DNA of 64,000 nucleotides, from positions 62,001-126,000 of the forward strand of contig NZ_LRUC01000008.1 in the NCBI RefSeq assembly GCF_001550095.1. The letters are read 5' to 3'. This document shows positions 10,623 through 21,234 of the stretch, piece by piece. The notes under the pieces were generated by a model. It saw only the letters and a program-made list of their open reading frames with translations, did not search any database and was not told the origin of the DNA. Position numbers and translations under genes: made by a program. Positions within the stretch are counted from its first letter, which is position 1; every line of letters starts with the position of its first letter. The stretch comes from Celeribacter ethanolicus (GTDB lineage Bacteria > Pseudomonadota > Alphaproteobacteria > Rhodobacterales > Rhodobacteraceae).

Positions 10623-11870
10623 ATGGCCAAGATTGATCACGTCTCTCCCCTCGCCCCGAAAGCGGGCTTTCCTGACCTGCCTGTGATCGAGGGGGTGCGT
10701 TTTGCCGCCCTCGAGGCCGGGGTGCGTTACGCCGGTCGGACCGATGTCATGCTGGCCGAACTGTGCGAGGGCACGGCCGTGGCCGGTGTCTTCACCCGCT
10801 CGACCACCCGCTCCGCTGCGGTGATCGACTGTCAGGACAAGATCGGGCTCGATCTTCCGGGCAAGGCGGCGATCCTCGTGAATTCCGGCAACTCCAATGC
10901 CTTCACCGGCAAGAGCGGCTTTGACTCGGTGGCAAAAATCACCGCCGCCGTTGCCGAAGAAATGAGGATCGAACAGAACCGCGTCTTTACCTCCTCGACC
11001 GGCGTGATCGGCGAGCCGATCAAATGGGAGCGGATCACCGCCAAGATCGGCGACCTCAACGCCGCCCTCGCTGAAGATGCCATGGAAATGGCCGCCCGTG
11101 CGATCATGACCACCGACACCTTCCCGAAGGGTGCGACACAGAGCGTCACGCTCGACGGTGTCGAGGTTAAGATCGCCGGGTTCGCCAAAGGCTCCGGCAT
11201 GATTGCCCCCGATATGGCCACCATGCTCTGCTACATCTTCACCGATGCCGCGATCACCCGTGACGTGTTGCAACAATGTCTCTGGCTCGACAATGCCAAG
11301 ACCTTCAACTGCGTCACCGTCGATGGCGACACCTCGACCTCCGACACTGTTCTTGTTGCAGCGACGGGCAAATCCGGGATGGGCACGATCACCGATTTCG
11401 CCGATCCGCGCGTGCATGACTTCCGCGAAGCTCTGCATGCGGTGATGAAGGATCTCGCAATCCAGATCGCCCGCGACGGCGAGGGCGCCACCAAACTGAT
11501 CGAGGTTCAGGTCACCGGCGCCAATGCTAGCGGTCCGGCGCATCGTGTCGCCATGGCCATCGCCAATTCGCCGCTCGTGAAAACCGCCGTGGCCGGAGAA
11601 GATCCGAACTGGGGTCGTATCGTCATGGCCGTCGGCAAATCCGGTGAGCGTGCGGAGCGGGATCGTCTGACGATCTGGTTTGGTGACATTTTGGTTGCCG
11701 AAAACGGCTGGGTTGCGCCGTCCTATTCCGAAGAAGCCGGTGCCGCTTATATGAAGAATGACGAAATCGTCATTCGCGTCGATCTTGGCCTCGACAATGG
11801 TACCGCAACCGTCTGGACCTGCGATCTCACCCATGGCTACATCACGATCAACGCGGATTATCGCTCGTGA
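10623..11870 (+). CDS. argJ: Bifunctional glutamate N-acetyltransferase / ornithine acetyltransferase ArgJ
   Basis: Moves the acetyl group from N-acetylornithine to glutamate, recycling acetate in the arginine pathway. 415 residues. The self-cleavage site is in DMATMLCY, with Thr200 as the nucleophile that becomes the N-terminus of the beta chain. Other family signatures are NSGNSNAFTG and EDPNWGR. The mutT GTG start overlaps its stop by 4 nt. The arginine pathway gene argG lies at 35.8 kb. Confidence 0.96.
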   Translation: MAKIDHVSPLAPKAGFPDLPVIEGVRFAALEAGVRYAGRTDVMLAELCEGTAVAGVFTRSTTRSAAVIDCQDKIGLDLPGKAAILVNSGNSNAFTGKSGFDSVAKITAAVAEEMRIEQNRVFTSSTGVIGEPIKWERITAKIGDLNAALAEDAMEMAARAIMTTDTFPKGATQSVTLDGVEVKIAGFAKGSGMIAPDMATMLCYIFTDAAITRDVLQQCLWLDNAKTFNCVTVDGDTSTSDTVLVAATGKSGMGTITDFADPRVHDFREALHAVMKDLAIQIARDGEGATKLIEVQVTGANASGPAHRVAMAIANSPLVKTAVAGEDPNWGRIVMAVGKSGERAERDRLTIWFGDILVAENGWVAPSYSEEAGAAYMKNDEIVIRVDLGLDNGTATVWTCDLTHGYITINADYRS

Positions 11871-12265
11871 AGCTGGTTCTCGTTTCTGCCGTGGCCCTCA
11901 TAGACGTTGAGGGCCGCGTGCTTCTTGCCCAGCGCCCGGAAGGAAAATCCATGGCGGGTCTCTGGGAATTTCCCGGCGGCAAGGTCGAACCCGGGGAAAC
12001 TCCCGAAGCCGCACTGGTACGTGAATTGCACGAAGAACTCGGCATCGAGACCTGGAATTCCTGCCTCGCACCGCTGACCTTTGCCTCCCATGGCTATGAC
12101 GATTTTCACCTGATGATGCCGCTCTTTGCCTGTCGCAAATGGAAGGGTATTCCGACACCCCGCGAAGGTCAGGTGTTGAAATGGGCAAAGGCCTCGGAGT
12201 TGCGCGACTACCCGATGCCGCCCGCAGATATTCCGCTGATCCCGATTCTCCGCGATCTTCTTTGA
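11867..12265 (+). CDS. mutT: MutT-type 8-oxo-dGTP diphosphatase (Nudix)
   Basis: 132 residues. It hydrolyses oxidised nucleotides such as 8-oxo-dGTP before they enter DNA. The Nudix box is complete within residues 37-59 (GGKVEPGETPE...RELHEELGIE). It starts with GTG at 11867, overlapping the argJ stop (GTGA), which indicates translational coupling. The early LVSAVALIDVEGRVLLAQRPEGK segment and the KWAKASELRDYPMPPAD segment are typical of the MutT branch. Confidence 0.93.
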   Translation: MKLVLVSAVALIDVEGRVLLAQRPEGKSMAGLWEFPGGKVEPGETPEAALVRELHEELGIETWNSCLAPLTFASHGYDDFHLMMPLFACRKWKGIPTPREGQVLKWAKASELRDYPMPPADIPLIPILRDLL

Positions 12266-12419
12266 AATGCCGCAAAGCAGAAAAGCCGTTTTATTTCAAA
12301 ACCCCCTACATATGCACAACATTTGTGCTTAAAAATGCCAATTGTCTTAAATTTGTAAATGATTTTTGACCGCATTTATGCAATTCTTTGGGTAAGTCAT
12401 TCAAACTGGGGATAAAGCA

Positions 12420-12560
12420 ATGATGCGTTCGATCACTCTTGGAAAATACATTTCCGTTCAGGGTCGCTATGTTGGCGAAACCGACAACGGAAAAATTCAG
12501 GTGCGCGTCGGCGACAAGACTTTCGTCGGCAAACCGGTGTCCTATACCAAGGCCGCCTGA
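12420..12560 (+). CDS. Small conserved-looking 46-residue protein
   Basis: Short gene of 47 codons in an AT-rich gap between mutT and infB. It reads MMRSITLGKYISVQG... and ends ...VSYTKAA. A GGGGA site lies 7-12 nt before the ATG, and the downstream hairpin acts as its terminator. The pattern of short beta strands (ISVQGRYV, KIQVRVGDKTF) suggests a small beta-rich domain. I believe similar small proteins occur near infB in related genomes, but this is from memory. No function can be named. A second ATG at 12423 could also serve. Confidence 0.65.
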   Translation: MMRSITLGKYISVQGRYVGETDNGKIQVRVGDKTFVGKPVSYTKAA

Positions 12561-12588
12561 TTCCATCGTCGTCCGCTACAGTTTCACG

Positions 12589-12618
12589 AAAAAGGCGCGC
12601 CCAATGGCGCGCCTTTTG
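12589..12618 (+). terminator. Bidirectional terminator between the small gene and infB
   Basis: AAAGGCGCGCC (12591-12601) and GGCGCGCCTTT (12606-12616) form a perfect 11-bp stem around CAAT. A-runs and T-runs on the two sides make it usable in both directions for the convergent genes. Confidence 0.88.
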
Positions 12619-12644
12619 ATTTGGTCCTGAAAGGGGGCGACAGC

Positions 12645-15173
12645 TCAGTCGAGCTGGCGTTCCACTTCCTCGCGTTCGAAAATCTCGATGACATCGTTCG
12701 GACGGATGTCGTCGTAATTCTCGAAAGCCATCCCGCATTCCTGACCGGAAATGACCTCTTTGACCTCGTCCTTGAAGCGTTTAAGCGTCTTCAGCGTGCC
12801 TTCGTGGATCACCACATCGTCGCGCAGAAGGCGCACGCCCGCGGAACGACGCGCCACACCTTCGGTGACGAGACAGCCAGCAACCTTGCCCACGCCGGAG
12901 ACCTTGAAGACCTCTTTGATCTGCGCATAACCGATGAAGTTTTCGCGGATCTCGGCAGACAGAAGACCGGAGGCCGCCGCTTTTACGTCATCCACAAGAT
13001 CGTAGATCACGGAATAATAGCGGATTTCCACGCCCTTCTGGTTCGCGGCATTGCGCGCGGGCGCATTGGCACGAACGTTGAAGCCGATGACCGGCGCGCC
13101 GGAGGCTTCGGCCAGGCCAATGTCGGTTTCGGTGATCGCGCCCACACCGTAGTGCAGCACGCGCACACGCACCTCGTCGTTACCGATTTTCTCCATCGCC
13201 TGAACGATGGCTTCGGCGGACCCCTGCACGTCGGCTTTCACCAGGATCGGCAGTTCCTTGACGTTCTCGTCGGCTTTGGCCTTCGCCAGAAGCTGATCGA
13301 GGGTTGTCGCGGCACCGGCGGCGGCACGTTTGTCCTTGGCGGCCTGTTCGCGATACTCGGCAATCTCGCGGGCTTGCGCTTCGGTCTCAACAACGTTGAG
13401 CACGTCACCGGCTTCCGGCGTCCCGTTCAGGCCCAAGACCTCGACCGGCACGGACGGGCCAGCCTCGTCGACGCGGTCGCCCTTGTCGTTGACCAGCGCA
13501 CGGACCTTGCCCCATTGCTCACCCACAACGAAGATATCGCCGCGTTTGAGCGTACCTTTCTGGATCAGAACGGTGGCAACCGGACCGCGGCCCACATCGA
13601 GCTGAGCTTCGATGACGGCACCTTCAGCGGCACGATCCGGGTTGGCCTTGAGTTCGAGAATCTCGGCCTGAAGCGCGATGGCTTCGAGCAGATTGTCGAG
13701 CCCCATGCCCGTTTTGGCAGAGACTTCAACGTCCTGCACCTCACCGGACATTTCCTCCACGATCACCTCGTATTGGAGAAGTTCGGTGCGCACTTTCATC
13801 GGATCAGCGCCCGGTTTGTCGCATTTGTTGATCGCCACGATCATCGGAACACCCGCCGCCTTCGCGTGCGCGATGGCTTCGACCGTTTGCGGCATGACCG
13901 AGTCATCGGCAGCCACAACCAGAACCACGATATCCGTCACCTGCGCCCCGCGGGACCGCATGGAGGTAAAGGCCGCGTGGCCCGGCGTATCGAGGAAGGT
14001 CAAGACAGACCCGGATTCCGTCGTCACCTGATAGGCGCCGATGTGCTGGGTGATGCCGCCGGCTTCACCGGAGGTCACGTTGGCATGACGGATCGCATCG
14101 AGCAGGGAAGTTTTCCCGTGGTCGACGTGGCCCATGATGGTGATCACCGGTGGACGCGGTTTCAGATCTTCGGCCTTGTCGTCGACCGACTGGATCACGT
14201 CCTCGACGTCGGCGTCGGACACACGTTGGATGCGGTGGCCGAATTCCTCGACGATCAGCTCGGCGGTGTCGGCGTCGATCGACTGGTTCTGAGTGACCAT
14301 CATGCCCATCTTCATGAGCGATTTCACGACATCGGCCACGCGCTCGGCCATGCGGTTCGCCAATTCGGAGACCACGATGGTTTCCGGAACCTGCACGTCA
14401 CGCACGATTTTCTCGCGCGAATCCGCCCCGCCCATCGCCTTCTGGCGCATGCGTTCCTGTTTGCGCTTCATCGCGGCCATCGAGCGTTGACGTCCGCCTT
14501 CGCCACCGTTCAGCGCTTGGTTCACGGTCAGCTTGCCGGAACGACGGTTGTCACCGCCCTTATTGCGTCCGCTACGATCATCCGGCTCACGCGTTTCGCG
14601 ACCGCGCACCGGCGTTGCGACACGACCACCACGTTCCTGTTTCTGCATCGCAGCCTGCGCCGCAGCCGGATCGTCAGTCTTCTCAGCAGCCGGGGCCGGC
14701 GCCGGTTTCTTGGCAGCGGATTTCGCCGCAGCTTCACGCTTCTTGGCCTCTTCGGCCTCACGCGCCGCACGGGCGTCCTCTTCTTCCTTGGCTTTCAGCG
14801 CCGCTTCGCGCTCCGCCTCTTCGCGGGCCTTTTCTTCGATCTCACGACGACGGCGCTCGCGCTCTTCCTCGCGGGCCTTCTCATCTTCTTCGCGCTTTTT
14901 CGCCTCTTCGGCCTCCGCAGCCTTCGCAGCGGCCAGCGCCTTCATCCGGCGCTCCATCTCCGCATCGGAAATGCCAGCCGGACGTTTCGACGGATCGCCC
15001 AAAGCCGGGTTGCCCGAGCCCGACGACTTGGAAGCACCCGGCTTCGGCACCACAACACGTTTGCGTTTGGTTTCCACAACCACGTTCTTCGTGCGCCCAT
15101 GCGAGAAGCTTTGCTTCACCGAACCGGAACCACCACGAAGGCCGAGGGTTTTCTTGCCGTCTGTATCGCTCAT
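12645..15173 (-). CDS. infB: Translation initiation factor IF-2
   Basis: GTPase that brings fMet-tRNA to the 30S subunit. 842 residues. The N-terminus has a basic IF2_N-type start, then a long Ala/Glu/Arg-rich coiled stretch (about 70-180) that varies in the family. The G domain begins near 340, with G1 GHVDHGKT at 348-355, G3 DTPGHAAF and G4 NKCD. Its ATG overlaps the stop of the upstream ylxR-like gene (ATGA). It is the last gene of the rimP-nusA-ylxR-infB operon; rbfA, often next, is not present here. Confidence 0.98.
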   Translation of the reverse strand: MSDTDGKKTLGLRGGSGSVKQSFSHGRTKNVVVETKRKRVVVPKPGASKSSGSGNPALGDPSKRPAGISDAEMERRMKALAAAKAAEAEEAKKREEDEKAREEERERRRREIEEKAREEAEREAALKAKEEEDARAAREAEEAKKREAAAKSAAKKPAPAPAAEKTDDPAAAQAAMQKQERGGRVATPVRGRETREPDDRSGRNKGGDNRRSGKLTVNQALNGGEGGRQRSMAAMKRKQERMRQKAMGGADSREKIVRDVQVPETIVVSELANRMAERVADVVKSLMKMGMMVTQNQSIDADTAELIVEEFGHRIQRVSDADVEDVIQSVDDKAEDLKPRPPVITIMGHVDHGKTSLLDAIRHANVTSGEAGGITQHIGAYQVTTESGSVLTFLDTPGHAAFTSMRSRGAQVTDIVVLVVAADDSVMPQTVEAIAHAKAAGVPMIVAINKCDKPGADPMKVRTELLQYEVIVEEMSGEVQDVEVSAKTGMGLDNLLEAIALQAEILELKANPDRAAEGAVIEAQLDVGRGPVATVLIQKGTLKRGDIFVVGEQWGKVRALVNDKGDRVDEAGPSVPVEVLGLNGTPEAGDVLNVVETEAQAREIAEYREQAAKDKRAAAGAATTLDQLLAKAKADENVKELPILVKADVQGSAEAIVQAMEKIGNDEVRVRVLHYGVGAITETDIGLAEASGAPVIGFNVRANAPARNAANQKGVEIRYYSVIYDLVDDVKAAASGLLSAEIRENFIGYAQIKEVFKVSGVGKVAGCLVTEGVARRSAGVRLLRDDVVIHEGTLKTLKRFKDEVKEVISGQECGMAFENYDDIRPNDVIEIFEREEVERQLD

Positions 15174-15802
15174 TTCGTCGTCTTACCCTTCCCGGCGGAG
15201 CCCTCTCCACCGATTGTCTCGCGCACGCCCATAAGGCGGTTGGCATCCTCTACAACACGTTTTGAGAGTCCGCCACCTGCGAGCGCGCCATGTATCACAC
15301 TTTCGCGGCCAAAAGCCAAACCCAATTCGGAACTCGTCAGATGACCGAACCAACGCCCGCCTTCGGGCGTCCAAAGCTTGCCTTTGCCACGTTCAGAACC
15401 GTCCGAGGCCTGGAGCAGCACCTTCGCATGCCCGTCGGCCAGCCAGCTTTTGACCTTTTCAAATCCGCACACTGCCTGACCGGCCTTGCGGGCCAGAGAA
15501 ATCAGATGCACCACCCGATCCGCCAGCCCCGCCTCAAGCAGATCGACAAATCCGTCGGGTACCGTGACCGGTTGACGTGCTGCCTTAGCAAAGAGGTTTT
15601 TCTTTACAGCCTCTTCAAGAGCGGCACGATCCGCGCTGATCCAAAAGCCCCGGCCCGGCAGTTTCTCGGCCAGATCGGGAACGATGAGCCCGTCGGGCGC
15701 CACCACGAACCGGATGAGACCACGCCGCGGCTCTGCCTCGCGCGTGACGATGCAGCGCCGTTCCGCCTCATCCCTGACTTTCGTGTGTCCGCCTCTGCTC
15801 AT
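15170..15802 (-). CDS. YlxR/L7Ae-like RNA-binding fusion protein
   Basis: 210 residues. Residues about 1-90 are a YlxR (DUF448) domain with [19 protein letters not shown] and LPGRGFWI. Residues about 95-190 resemble an L7Ae-like ribosomal fold ([30 protein letters not shown]). In Bacillus the two are separate genes (ylxR, ylxQ) between nusA and infB; here one chain carries both, as is usual in alphaproteobacteria. RNA binding in connection with translation or transcription is likely; the exact role is not established. It lies 28 nt after nusA and overlaps infB. Confidence 0.88.
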   Translation of the reverse strand: MSRGGHTKVRDEAERRCIVTREAEPRRGLIRFVVAPDGLIVPDLAEKLPGRGFWISADRAALEEAVKKNLFAKAARQPVTVPDGFVDLLEAGLADRVVHLISLARKAGQAVCGFEKVKSWLADGHAKVLLQASDGSERGKGKLWTPEGGRWFGHLTSSELGLAFGRESVIHGALAGGGLSKRVVEDANRLMGVRETIGGEGSAGKGKTTK

Positions 15803-15830
15803 CGCTCACCTTCTTGCAAACGAGGCCCGA

Positions 15831-17441
15831 TCAGGCCTCGCTCTCCTCTGTGGTTTCGTCAACCTCTTCCTCGGCTTCGAGATCGGCCGGGTCCACCCAG
15901 CCAAGCTGAATGCGTGCGGTCATCACGAGGTTCTGGGCTTCTTCGAGGGAGACGTCGAACTTTTCGAGAACACCGTCGTCCTTCACACGTTCGCCGTTCA
16001 CCGTGGTCCAGCCACCGGCAAGTTCCCAATCGGCGCAGGTCGCGAAATCTTCCAGCGACTTCACGCCGTCCTCGGCCAATGCCTCAATCATCTGGGGTGT
16101 CAGACCCTCGAAATCAACCAGGCTGTCTTCCACACCCAGCTCACGGGCATGTTCCATCGCCTTGCGATTGGCCTCTTCGAGCACGTCACGGGCCCGAGCC
16201 TGGAGCTCGGTGGCCGTATCTTCATCGACACCGTCGATCACCAGAAGCTCGTCAACGTCGACATAGGCGACCTCTTCCAAGTTCGTGAAACCCTCGGAGA
16301 CCAGAAGCTGGGCAAAGAATTCGTCCAGATCGAGGCTGTCCATGAAGAGCTGCGTGCGGGCCGCGAATTCTTTCTGACGACGCTCCGATTCCTCAGCTTC
16401 GGTCAGGATGTCGATGTCCAGACCGGTGAGCTGCGATGCCAGACGCACGTTCTGACCGCGACGGCCGATGGCGAGCGACAGTTGCTCGTCCGGCACCACG
16501 ACCTCGATCTTGCCAGCATCCTCGTCGAGCACAACTTTCGACACTTCGGCAGGTTGCAGCGCGTTCACGAGGAAGGTCGGCGCATCGTCATTCCACGGAA
16601 TGATGTCGATTTTCTCGCCCTGAAGCTCGTTCACCACGGCCTGCACGCGCGAACCGCGCATACCGACACAGGCACCGACCGGGTCGATGGAACCGTCATA
16701 GGAGATCACGGCAATCTTCGCGCGCGAACCCGGATCGCGGGCCACGGCCTTGATCTCGATGATGCCGTCGTAGATTTCCGGCACTTCCATCTTGAACAGT
16801 TCGGCCATGAATTCCGGCGCGGTGCGGCTCAAAAACACTTGAGGCCCGCGCACTTCGCGGCGCACGTCCTTGATGTAGCAACGGATGCGGTCGTTCGGGC
16901 GATAGGTCTCGCGACCGATCTTCTCGTTGCGGCGCAGGATGCCTTCGCCGCGACCGATGTCGACGATCACGTTGCCGTATTCCTCGCGTTTCACAACACC
17001 GTTGATGATGGTGCCCACACGATCCTTGAACTCGTCGTACTGACGATCACGCTCGGCTTCGCGCACTTTTTGCAGGATGACCTGTTTCGCGGATTGCGCG
17101 GCAATCCGGCCCAGTTCCACCGGCGGAACCTCGTCCTTGATCTCGTCGCCGATCTGTGGGTCGGCCATGTATTGCTTGGCCTGTTCGACGGTCAGCTCGG
17201 CCTGGTAGTTCTCGAGCTCTTCGTCTTCCACCACCGTGCGCACACGGGTGAAGGTGGCGCGGCCGGTCTTGCGGTCGATGTGGACGCGGATGTCCATTTC
17301 CGAGCCGTAACGCGATTTCGCGGCACGGGCGAGGGACTCTTCCATCGCTTCGACCACGAGATTCGGGTCGATCATCTTCTCGCGGGCCACGGCCTCGGCG
17401 GTTTGCAACAGCTCAAGCTGGTTTGCAGAGGTGATTGCCAT
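15831..17441 (-). CDS. nusA: Transcription termination/antitermination factor NusA
   Basis: RNA-polymerase-bound factor controlling pausing, termination and antitermination. 536 residues from the ATG at 17441, which gives the normal N-terminus [19 protein letters not shown]; the frame is open 78 nt further upstream, into rimP. An N-terminal polymerase-binding domain is followed by an S1 domain, two KH domains ([16 protein letters not shown]), and two C-terminal helix-hairpin-helix repeats ending in an acidic tail. It sits 13 nt after rimP. Confidence 0.97.
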   Translation of the reverse strand: MAITSANQLELLQTAEAVAREKMIDPNLVVEAMEESLARAAKSRYGSEMDIRVHIDRKTGRATFTRVRTVVEDEELENYQAELTVEQAKQYMADPQIGDEIKDEVPPVELGRIAAQSAKQVILQKVREAERDRQYDEFKDRVGTIINGVVKREEYGNVIVDIGRGEGILRRNEKIGRETYRPNDRIRCYIKDVRREVRGPQVFLSRTAPEFMAELFKMEVPEIYDGIIEIKAVARDPGSRAKIAVISYDGSIDPVGACVGMRGSRVQAVVNELQGEKIDIIPWNDDAPTFLVNALQPAEVSKVVLDEDAGKIEVVVPDEQLSLAIGRRGQNVRLASQLTGLDIDILTEAEESERRQKEFAARTQLFMDSLDLDEFFAQLLVSEGFTNLEEVAYVDVDELLVIDGVDEDTATELQARARDVLEEANRKAMEHARELGVEDSLVDFEGLTPQMIEALAEDGVKSLEDFATCADWELAGGWTTVNGERVKDDGVLEKFDVSLEEAQNLVMTARIQLGWVDPADLEAEEEVDETTEESEA

Positions 17442-17454
17442 ATTCAGTCCTCTC

Positions 17455-18042
17455 TCAATCCTCTGAAGACCCGTCGTCGGTCTCGATGTCGTCAAATTGG
17501 GTTTCGTCGATTGCGCCATTCGCTTTGCGTTGACGCAGCATTTCGCGGATCAGCTCATCGGTCAGCACGAGTTTCGCGTCCGACAGCCAATCGAAATTCA
17601 GACCGATGGTGACCTCTTCACCAGTCTCATCTAGGGTGAGCAGAACCTCGTCCCCTTCGACACCGGCAAGCACACCCTTGAAACGGCGGCGGCCGTCGAT
17701 CATCTCGGTCGTTTCGATCTTGGCCTCATAGCCCTCGAAGGTTGCAAAATCCTTCAGACGGGTCAGCGGACGGTCGATCCCGGGGCTCGACACTTCGAGC
17801 GTATATTCATCTTCGATAGGGTCTTCGACGTCGAGAATAGCAGAAACCGCAGTGGAAATCTCGGCACATTCGTCAACTTCGATGCCGCCTTCGGGGCGCT
17901 CGGCCATGATTTGCAGCGTCTTCGATTTCGTCGAGGACATCAGACGCACGCGCACAAGCTCGAACCCCATCCCTTCGATGACGGGGCCGACGATTTCCGC
18001 CATCCGGCGGTCGATCGCGGTCTTGGCAATCAGTTCGGACAT
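17455..18042 (-). CDS. rimP: Ribosome maturation factor RimP
   Basis: Needed for maturation of the 30S subunit. 195 residues from the ATG at 18042 ([18 protein letters not shown]). Family signatures are [28 protein letters not shown], and [16 protein letters not shown] longer frame runs upstream through the leader hairpins and is not credible. First gene of the rimP-nusA-ylxR-infB operon. The 179-nt upstream gap holds a promoter and a terminator-like hairpin described separately. Confidence 0.95.
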   Translation of the reverse strand: MSELIAKTAIDRRMAEIVGPVIEGMGFELVRVRLMSSTKSKTLQIMAERPEGGIEVDECAEISTAVSAILDVEDPIEDEYTLEVSSPGIDRPLTRLKDFATFEGYEAKIETTEMIDGRRRFKGVLAGVEGDEVLLTLDETGEEVTIGLNFDWLSDAKLVLTDELIREMLRQRKANGAIDETQFDDIETDDGSSED

Positions 18043-18097
18043 GTCTTGCCTTTCAGAACTGGCAACGCCCTCATGAGGAAACTCACGGTAAGGGCAC

Positions 18098-18120
18098 AAA
18101 AAAACGGGCGCGCGGCCCGT
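18098..18120 (-). terminator. Terminator-like hairpin in the rimP leader
   Basis: On the minus strand ACGGGC pairs with GCCCGT around CGCGC, followed directly by seven U residues. It lies about 100 nt after the pip stop and 56 nt before the rimP ATG. It could end pip transcription, or act as an attenuator for transcripts that start at 18175-18203. Confidence 0.75.
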
Positions 18121-18174
18121 CGATCTTTCCCGGTGGAGCCTCGGGAACTCCCGACAGCGCCGCTGTTGGAGGGG

Positions 18175-18203
18175 TCTATACGCGCCCTGCGGCGAATCTG
18201 CAA
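18175..18203 (-). promoter_or_regulatory. Sigma70-like promoter upstream of rimP-nusA
   Basis: TTGCAG (18203 to 18198), exactly 17 nt, then TATAGA (18180 to 18175) on the minus strand. Transcription would begin near 18168, giving about 70 nt before the U-run of the leader hairpin and about 125 nt of leader to the rimP ATG. Confidence 0.6.
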
Positions 18204-18221
18204 GCCCTATCGCGCCCGCCC

Positions 18222-19190
18222 TCAACGCCCCAGCCGATCCATGGTCATCACGAGCGCCTCGGTGATCCCTGGCTCCGACAGGGCATGCCCCGCCTGCCCG
18301 ACCATGATGAGCCGCGATTTCGGCCAGGCTTTGTGCAGCTCATAAGCCGTCTCCGGCGGGCAGATCATATCGAACCGCCCCTGCACGATGGTGCCGGGCA
18401 CCTCCGCGATCCGGTCGACATTGCGCAAAAGCTGGCCGTCGTGATCGAGAAAGGCCTTGTTGATAAAGTAATGGTTCTCGATCCGGGCAAAGGTTCGGGC
18501 ATAGTCCGGCCCCGGATCGCCGACGACACCATCGGACCCCAGCGACGCCAGAGCGTTCTCCCAACGCGACCAGATCCGGCCATAGGTGACCTCCTGCCGG
18601 TGGTCGCCGCTAAAGAGGCGCCGGTGATAGGCGGTTATGAGATCGCCCCGCTCCTCCGGTGGGATCGCATCGCGGAACTCTGCCCAATGCATGGGCCAGA
18701 ACCGCCCCGCCCCCCCGGCATAGAACCAGTCGAGTTCACTTTTGCGTGCAAGGAAGACCCCGCGCAGCACCAGATGGATCACGCGCTCCGGGTGAGTCTC
18801 CGCATAGGCCACACCCAGGGTTGCCCCCCAGCTTCCGCCGAACACCATCCAGCGCTCGATGCCCAGCGCCTCGCGAATACGCTCGATATCGGCGACAAGA
18901 TGCCATGTCGTGTTGGCCTCAACCGAGGCAAAAGGCCGGGATTTCCCGCAGCCGCGCTGATCGAACAGAATGATGCGATAGAGCGATGGATCGAAATAGC
19001 GCCGCATATAGGGGCTGCACCCGCCACCGGGACCGCCATGCAAAACCACCACCGGAATCCCCGCAGGATTGCCGCTTTGCTCGACATAAAGCTTGTGCCC
19101 GTCGCCGACATCCAGCATGCGGTGGTCATAAACCGCGATTTGCGGATAGAGATAGCTGTATGCGCTGTTTTGGCCTGAGACCTTGTCCAT
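18222..19190 (-). CDS. pip: Prolyl aminopeptidase (proline iminopeptidase)
   Basis: Alpha/beta hydrolase that removes N-terminal proline from peptides, in the cytosol. 322 residues. The oxyanion motif HGGPGGG is at 51-57 and the nucleophile elbow GGSWGA places Ser120. The catalytic Asp is in GRFDMICPP and the His in [21 protein letters not shown] is a strong family signature. The start is the ATG at 19190; the frame stays open across ubiG but has no support there. Divergent from ubiG with a 69-nt gap. Confidence 0.95.
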   Translation of the reverse strand: MDKVSGQNSAYSYLYPQIAVYDHRMLDVGDGHKLYVEQSGNPAGIPVVVLHGGPGGGCSPYMRRYFDPSLYRIILFDQRGCGKSRPFASVEANTTWHLVADIERIREALGIERWMVFGGSWGATLGVAYAETHPERVIHLVLRGVFLARKSELDWFYAGGAGRFWPMHWAEFRDAIPPEERGDLITAYHRRLFSGDHRQEVTYGRIWSRWENALASLGSDGVVGDPGPDYARTFARIENHYFINKAFLDHDGQLLRNVDRIAEVPGTIVQGRFDMICPPETAYELHKAWPKSRLIMVGQAGHALSEPGITEALVMTMDRLGR

Positions 19191-19259
19191 GGGTGTCCTA
19201 TATAGAGCGGGTCCAAGCGGATGTCCCGACGAAGCGAGTTGAACATGAAGGAGGCGATC

Positions 19260-19994
19260 ATGCAAACCACCATTGACCCCGATGAGGTCGCGAAATTCGA
19301 GGCCATGGCCGCCGAATGGTGGGACCCGTCCGGCAAGTTCAAGCCTTTGCACATGATGAACCCGGTTCGGCTCGATTATATCACCACGCAAATTGCCGCA
19401 GAGTTCGGGCGCGATCTGTCCGCCGACAAACCGTTTGAGGGGTTGCGTCTTCTCGACATCGGCTGTGGTGGCGGGCTGTTGTCCGAACCGATGGCGCGAT
19501 TGGGCGCGACCGTCGTGGGCGCGGATGCCGCGGAACGCAATATTCCGGTGGCACAGGTCCATGCCGAACAATCCGGGCTCGACATCGACTATCGTCACAC
19601 CACCGCCGAAGCACTTGCCGAAGCCGGAGAGCAGTTCGACGTTGTGCTGAACATGGAAGTGGTCGAGCACGTCGCCGACCCGCTTGCCTATCTCACCGCC
19701 TGCCAGACACTCTTGAAACCGGGCGGTTTGATGCTGTGTTCGACACTCAATCGTAATCCGAAAAGCTACGCCATGGCCATCTTTGGCGCCGAGGTCGTCA
19801 TGCGCTGGCTGCCGAAAGGCACCCATGAGTGGAAGAAATTCATCACGCCCGATGAGCTGGTCGACCTGATTTCGAAAGCGGGTCTTGAACCGGTGGACCG
19901 CAAAGGCTTCGTGTTCAATCCGATCCTGTGGAAATGGTCGATCTCGGCGCGCGATCTTTCGGTCAATTACGTGACGGCTTCAATCAAGAAATAG
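19260..19994 (+). CDS. ubiG: Ubiquinone biosynthesis O-methyltransferase UbiG
   Basis: SAM-dependent enzyme for both O-methylations in ubiquinone synthesis. 244 residues. Motif [10 protein letters not shown] is at 64-72, post-I is VVGADAAE, and [13 protein letters not shown] is characteristic of UbiG. The start is the ATG at 19260 because AAGGAGG at 19247-19253 sits 6 nt upstream; ATGs at 19221 and 19245 lack such a site. It ends 3 nt from the convergent GNAT gene. Confidence 0.95.
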   Translation: MQTTIDPDEVAKFEAMAAEWWDPSGKFKPLHMMNPVRLDYITTQIAAEFGRDLSADKPFEGLRLLDIGCGGGLLSEPMARLGATVVGADAAERNIPVAQVHAEQSGLDIDYRHTTAEALAEAGEQFDVVLNMEVVEHVADPLAYLTACQTLLKPGGLMLCSTLNRNPKSYAMAIFGAEVVMRWLPKGTHEWKKFITPDELVDLISKAGLEPVDRKGFVFNPILWKWSISARDLSVNYVTASIKK

Positions 19995-19997
19995 ACC

Positions 19998-20801
19998 CTA
20001 TTTCGGTGTCCGTGACGCGGACACCACCCGCTCGACCGGAACGAACCCCGCGCGCTGATACAGTCGCGCAGCGGTGGTGCCGTCTTCCGCCACGATCACC
20101 TGACGCGCATCGGGATAACGCGCCACCGCGCATGCACTGACCTCCCCCAGAAATGCCGCGCAGAGGCCGCGACGACGATGGCTTGCGCGGGTTTCGACAG
20201 ATTGGTAGCGCACCAGAGCCGGGGACCAGACCAGCCCCATATCGGCCACAAGCAGTTGCCCCTCGAACAATCCGTACCAGACGCCTCGTCCAGCCTCACT
20301 CACCTGACGCCTGCGCAAAAAGCTCTTTTCGATATAGCTTTGGGCTGTGTTCGGCTCGAATCCGTCGCGCAACATCCCCTCGAGCTGCAATGCAATCACA
20401 GCCTCCCAGTCGGCATCCGATATTATCTGCCGAAACGCGATGCCGTCCGGCAAGCCCGGTCGCGCCGCCCGATCGCCCGCAAGCGTGATCCCGGTTTCGA
20501 TCTCGTAGCCTGCCGTCTCGAATGCCGCTGCGAAAGGTGTCGTATCCGCATCGGGCACATCCCAGAAGATCACGGGAAAATATGCCTCGGGATGATCCCC
20601 CTGCGCGATGGCGATCTGTGTCTCCGCTTCCGCCGCATTTTTCGGCAGTGACTTGAAAATCGTGCGATTGCCGAACCAGAAATCGGGTTGAGCGGGCGTG
20701 TGCTGGACAAACCGGTCCGCATGGCACGTCAACTCGGACTGATCCCCCATGACGAGGAGGTCCGTTGCAAGTTCGAGCGTCTCAAGATCCGTCATCTTCA
20801 A
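19998..20801 (-). CDS. GNAT family N-acetyltransferase
   Basis: 267 residues. The acetyl-CoA-binding segment is clear in the C-terminal half: YQSVETRASHRRRGLCAAFL, then VIVAEDGTTAARLYQRAGFVPVERV. The N-terminal half is less conserved and may be a degenerate second GNAT-like domain. The substrate is unknown. The start (20801, or an ATG at 20795) lies inside the end of the marR-family gene, a 20-bp overlap that implies coupled expression. Confidence 0.8.
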   Translation of the reverse strand: MKMTDLETLELATDLLVMGDQSELTCHADRFVQHTPAQPDFWFGNRTIFKSLPKNAAEAETQIAIAQGDHPEAYFPVIFWDVPDADTTPFAAAFETAGYEIETGITLAGDRAARPGLPDGIAFRQIISDADWEAVIALQLEGMLRDGFEPNTAQSYIEKSFLRRRQVSEAGRGVWYGLFEGQLLVADMGLVWSPALVRYQSVETRASHRRRGLCAAFLGEVSACAVARYPDARQVIVAEDGTTAARLYQRAGFVPVERVVSASRTPK

Positions 20802-21234
20802 GCCGTATCCTCATTTCGCGCAGCACAGGCAGAGCCGCCTTTACCCGTTCCGTTCCGATGGCCTCGACAATATCAGACAGGATCGGCGCAATCGCCGCCA
20901 GGGCCGCATCCCGGGCTGCGCGTCCGGCGGGCGAAATCGACACGAATTTGCGGCGCGCATCGTCCCAATCGGGCCGGACGTGGATATACCCCGCCCATTC
21001 CAGCTTGTTGATCGTGTTGGTCATCGCGCCGCGGGTGACGTGAAAGGCACGGGCCAATTGGGCCGGAGAGCGCTCATCCCCCAGCCGCGCAAGGTGATTG
21101 AGCAAGGAAAAATGGCTGATCTCCATACCTTTCGGCAGGGCTTTGGTCAGCCGGTTGCGCGCCAACTGATCGGCCATGAAAATCTCGGAAAACAGCGCGA
21201 CCGAGAGGGCATCGTTGTTGGAAGACCCGCTCAT
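20782..21234 (-). CDS. MarR family transcriptional regulator
   Basis: 150 residues with a winged helix-turn-helix at about 40-105: ISHFSLLNHLARLGDERSPAQLARAFHV, RGAMTNTINKLEWAGYI, and the wing DWDDARRKFVSISPAG. MarR proteins usually respond to small aromatic or oxidative ligands and often control their own operon; the effector here is unknown. The start overlaps the stop of the Nit-type amidase (ATGA), and the end overlaps the GNAT gene. Confidence 0.9.
   Translation of the reverse strand: MSGSSNNDALSVALFSEIFMADQLARNRLTKALPKGMEISHFSLLNHLARLGDERSPAQLARAFHVTRGAMTNTINKLEWAGYIHVRPDWDDARRKFVSISPAGRAARDAALAAIAPILSDIVEAIGTERVKAALPVLREMRIRLEDDGS

Noticed and set aside
12621-15344. 907-codon open frame opposite infB
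   Set aside because: Antisense mirror of the repetitive infB N-terminus and G domain; composition is abnormal and there is no initiation signal.
18098-18203. tRNA gene upstream of rimP, as in E. coli (metY)
   Set aside because: No cloverleaf, no T-loop or anticodon stem could be drawn; the segment is a promoter and hairpin leader.
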